In this document: one piece after another, positions 3,758-5,120 of the stretch
Layout of the letters: every line of letters starts with the position of its first letter
Position numbering within the stretch: the first letter of the stretch is position 1
Assembly: GCA_030588275.1 (NCBI GenBank)
Contig: JAUUYJ010000200.1
Span: forward strand, 1-5,120
Reading direction: 5' to 3'
Source: Candidatus Zixiibacteriota bacterium
Lineage (GTDB): Bacteria; Zixibacteria; MSB-5A5; GN15; JAAZOE01
Length of the DNA: 5,120 nt
Notes under the pieces: generated by a model
Databases searched by the model: none
The model's input: the letters and a program-made list of their open reading frames with translations, nothing else
What the model was told of the DNA's origin: nothing
Position numbers and translations under genes: made by a program

Positions 3758-5120
3758 ATGCGTTGTATATATCGTCTATTCCTGTCTTATAAGTCCCTAA
3801 TCTTATCAGGCCTGAGCGGAGTGATATTTCTAATACTTCTATCATGCGGCGGGTCAACCGTTCATCCTCCTATCGCAAATAAAATCCCGGTTGTCGATAC
3901 CATTTTTGGCGATATCTTAACCGACAATTACGCCTGGATGAGGCAACGGGACGACCAGGCAGTGCTTGATTATCTAACCGCCGAAAACCAATACACCGAC
4001 AAAATGATGAAGCATACGCAAAAATTACAGGAACAGCTTTATCAGGAACTAAGATCAAGGATCAGAGAAGATGACGAAACGGCGCCCTATCTGAAAGACG
4101 GATATTATTATTATTCACGCACCGAAGCAGACAAGCAGTACAACATTTACTGCCGCAAAAAAGGAAACCTGGAGGCAGAGGAAGAGATTTATCTCGACGT
4201 CAATCAATTGGCCGAGTCATACCAGTTTTTGAGCATCGGAGATATGCAAGTCAGCCCAGATGGAAAAATCCTGGCCTATTCAAGCGACACCACCGGGCGG
4301 GAAATATATACAATTTATTTTAAGGACCTTACTACCGGCAAACTTTTTGACGATCTGATCGACAATGGTAGCTCCCCTTTTATCTGGGCCGCCAATAGCA
4401 AAACGCTTTTTTATCCGACTCTGGATCATATTAACCGATCTGATAAACTGTTCAAGCATACTCTGAGCCAACCGGTCGCCAGCGATCCTCTGGTTTTTCA
4501 TGAACCGGACGAAGCGTTTGATATTTATGTTTCCAAGACAAAAGACAAAAAATATATCATGCTGACTTTGGAAAGTAATAACGCCACCGAAATTCATTAC
4601 ATCAGAACCGATCGTCCTAATGATAAATTTAAGATGATTGCCGAGCGCCAGAAAGGTGTGGAATATCGAGTTCATCACCGGGTCAACAGCTTCTATATCA
4701 CGACCAACGAAAATGCCCTTAATTTTAAAATCTTACAAACCCCAGTATTGAACAGCAACAAACGGAGTTGGCGAGAATTAATCCCGCACCGTGATTCGGT
4801 TTATATTGAGTACATCGATATTTTCCGCAATTACCTGATGATAATGGAACGTGCCAATGGTCTGAGACAGATTCGGATTGAAGACTTGAAAAATAAGAGT
4901 ACCCATTATGTCGATATGCCTGACCCGATCTATCATGTCTGGAAGAATGACAATGTCCAGTTTGATACCGATCTTCTGCGCTTTACTTACCAATCTTTGG
5001 TACGCCCCAAAACAGTTTATGATTATAACATGAAGGACCGGAAAAAAACCGAAATCAAGTATTATGAAATTCCAGGTGGATACAATCCTGACGATTACAG
5101 CTCAGAGCGGGTTTTTGCAA
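3758..5120 (+). CDS. Oligopeptidase B-like S9A peptidase, lipoprotein form (3' partial)
   Basis: 454 codons are visible and the frame runs off the right edge. Residues 1-30 are a lipoprotein signal peptide: basic start, hydrophobic core GVIFLILL and lipobox LLSC with Cys30 as the lipidated residue. Gly follows Cys, which by the usual +2 rule favours the outer membrane. From about 43 the protein follows prolyl oligopeptidase family S9A, closest to protease II/oligopeptidase B: GDILTDNYAWMR (51-62), REDDETAPYLKDGYYYYSRTE (103-123, the conserved N-terminal entry), QYNIYCRKKG (127-136), VSPDGKILAYSSDTTG (165-180) and VFHEPDE (246-252) of the beta-propeller, and EIPGGYNPDDYSSERVF (437-453) at the passage to the alpha/beta-hydrolase domain. 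Family members total near 680-720 residues, so the Ser-Asp-His triad lies beyond the window and activity cannot be checked. The family cleaves short peptides, oligopeptidase B after Arg/Lys. It probably degrades peptides at the envelope for nutrition. Confidence 0.9.
   Translation, partial: MRCIYRLFLSYKSLILSGLSGVIFLILLSCGGSTVHPPIANKIPVVDTIFGDILTDNYAWMRQRDDQAVLDYLTAENQYTDKMMKHTQKLQEQLYQELRSRIREDDETAPYLKDGYYYYSRTEADKQYNIYCRKKGNLEAEEEIYLDVNQLAESYQFLSIGDMQVSPDGKILAYSSDTTGREIYTIYFKDLTTGKLFDDLIDNGSSPFIWAANSKTLFYPTLDHINRSDKLFKHTLSQPVASDPLVFHEPDEAFDIYVSKTKDKKYIMLTLESNNATEIHYIRTDRPNDKFKMIAERQKGVEYRVHHRVNSFYITTNENALNFKILQTPVLNSNKRSWRELIPHRDSVYIEYIDIFRNYLMIMERANGLRQIRIEDLKNKSTHYVDMPDPIYHVWKNDNVQFDTDLLRFTYQSLVRPKTVYDYNMKDRKKTEIKYYEIPGGYNPDDYSSERVFA

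Noticed and set aside
4280..4678. A 132-residue minus-strand ORF inside the peptidase gene
   Set aside because: It is antisense to a well-conserved S9A coding frame and shows no recognisable domain or start signal.

Overview
The window looks like chromosomal DNA of a Gram-negative-type, uncultured-lineage bacterium of moderate GC. The evidence is a secreted FnIII-like protein ending in a FlgD/T9SS-like C-terminal domain, and a lipoprotein with a clear lipobox. That pairing is common in the Fibrobacteres-Chlorobi-Bacteroidetes group and in candidate phyla such as Zixibacteria. I cannot fix the taxon from this sequence alone, so Zixibacteria is only a guess.

Layout: (1) 3-1130 (+), the 3' end of a large secreted or cell-surface protein with repeated fibronectin-type-III-like domains and a FlgD-like tail. 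(2) 1179-1835 (+), thiamine pyrophosphokinase. (3) 1939-2934 (+), a PP2C-type Ser/Thr protein phosphatase with a C-terminal membrane anchor. (4) 2969-3095 (+), a near-consensus sigma70-type promoter followed by tRNA-Arg(ACG). (5) 3096-3757, about 660 bases without a plus-strand gene. Its first part is packed with short perfect hairpins and repeats. Its middle holds what looks like a small minus-strand transcription unit: promoter, leader hairpin, Shine-Dalgarno, a 28-codon ORF and a Rho-independent terminator. (6) 3758 to the right edge (+), the N-terminal two thirds of an oligopeptidase B-like S9A peptidase made as a lipoprotein.

The four protein genes do not form an obvious pathway. They are ordinary housekeeping, signalling and envelope genes that share a strand, with gaps of 48 to about 100 bases between the first three. 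The part most worth a second look is the tRNA-to-peptidase interval. Two of its hairpins read as C(UUCG)G tetraloops only on the minus strand. The only convincing terminator there also points to the minus strand, as do the promoter and ribosome-binding site of the tiny ORF. Together these suggest either an unannotated small protein or a small structured RNA of about 205 nt embedded in a repeat cluster next to a tRNA gene.
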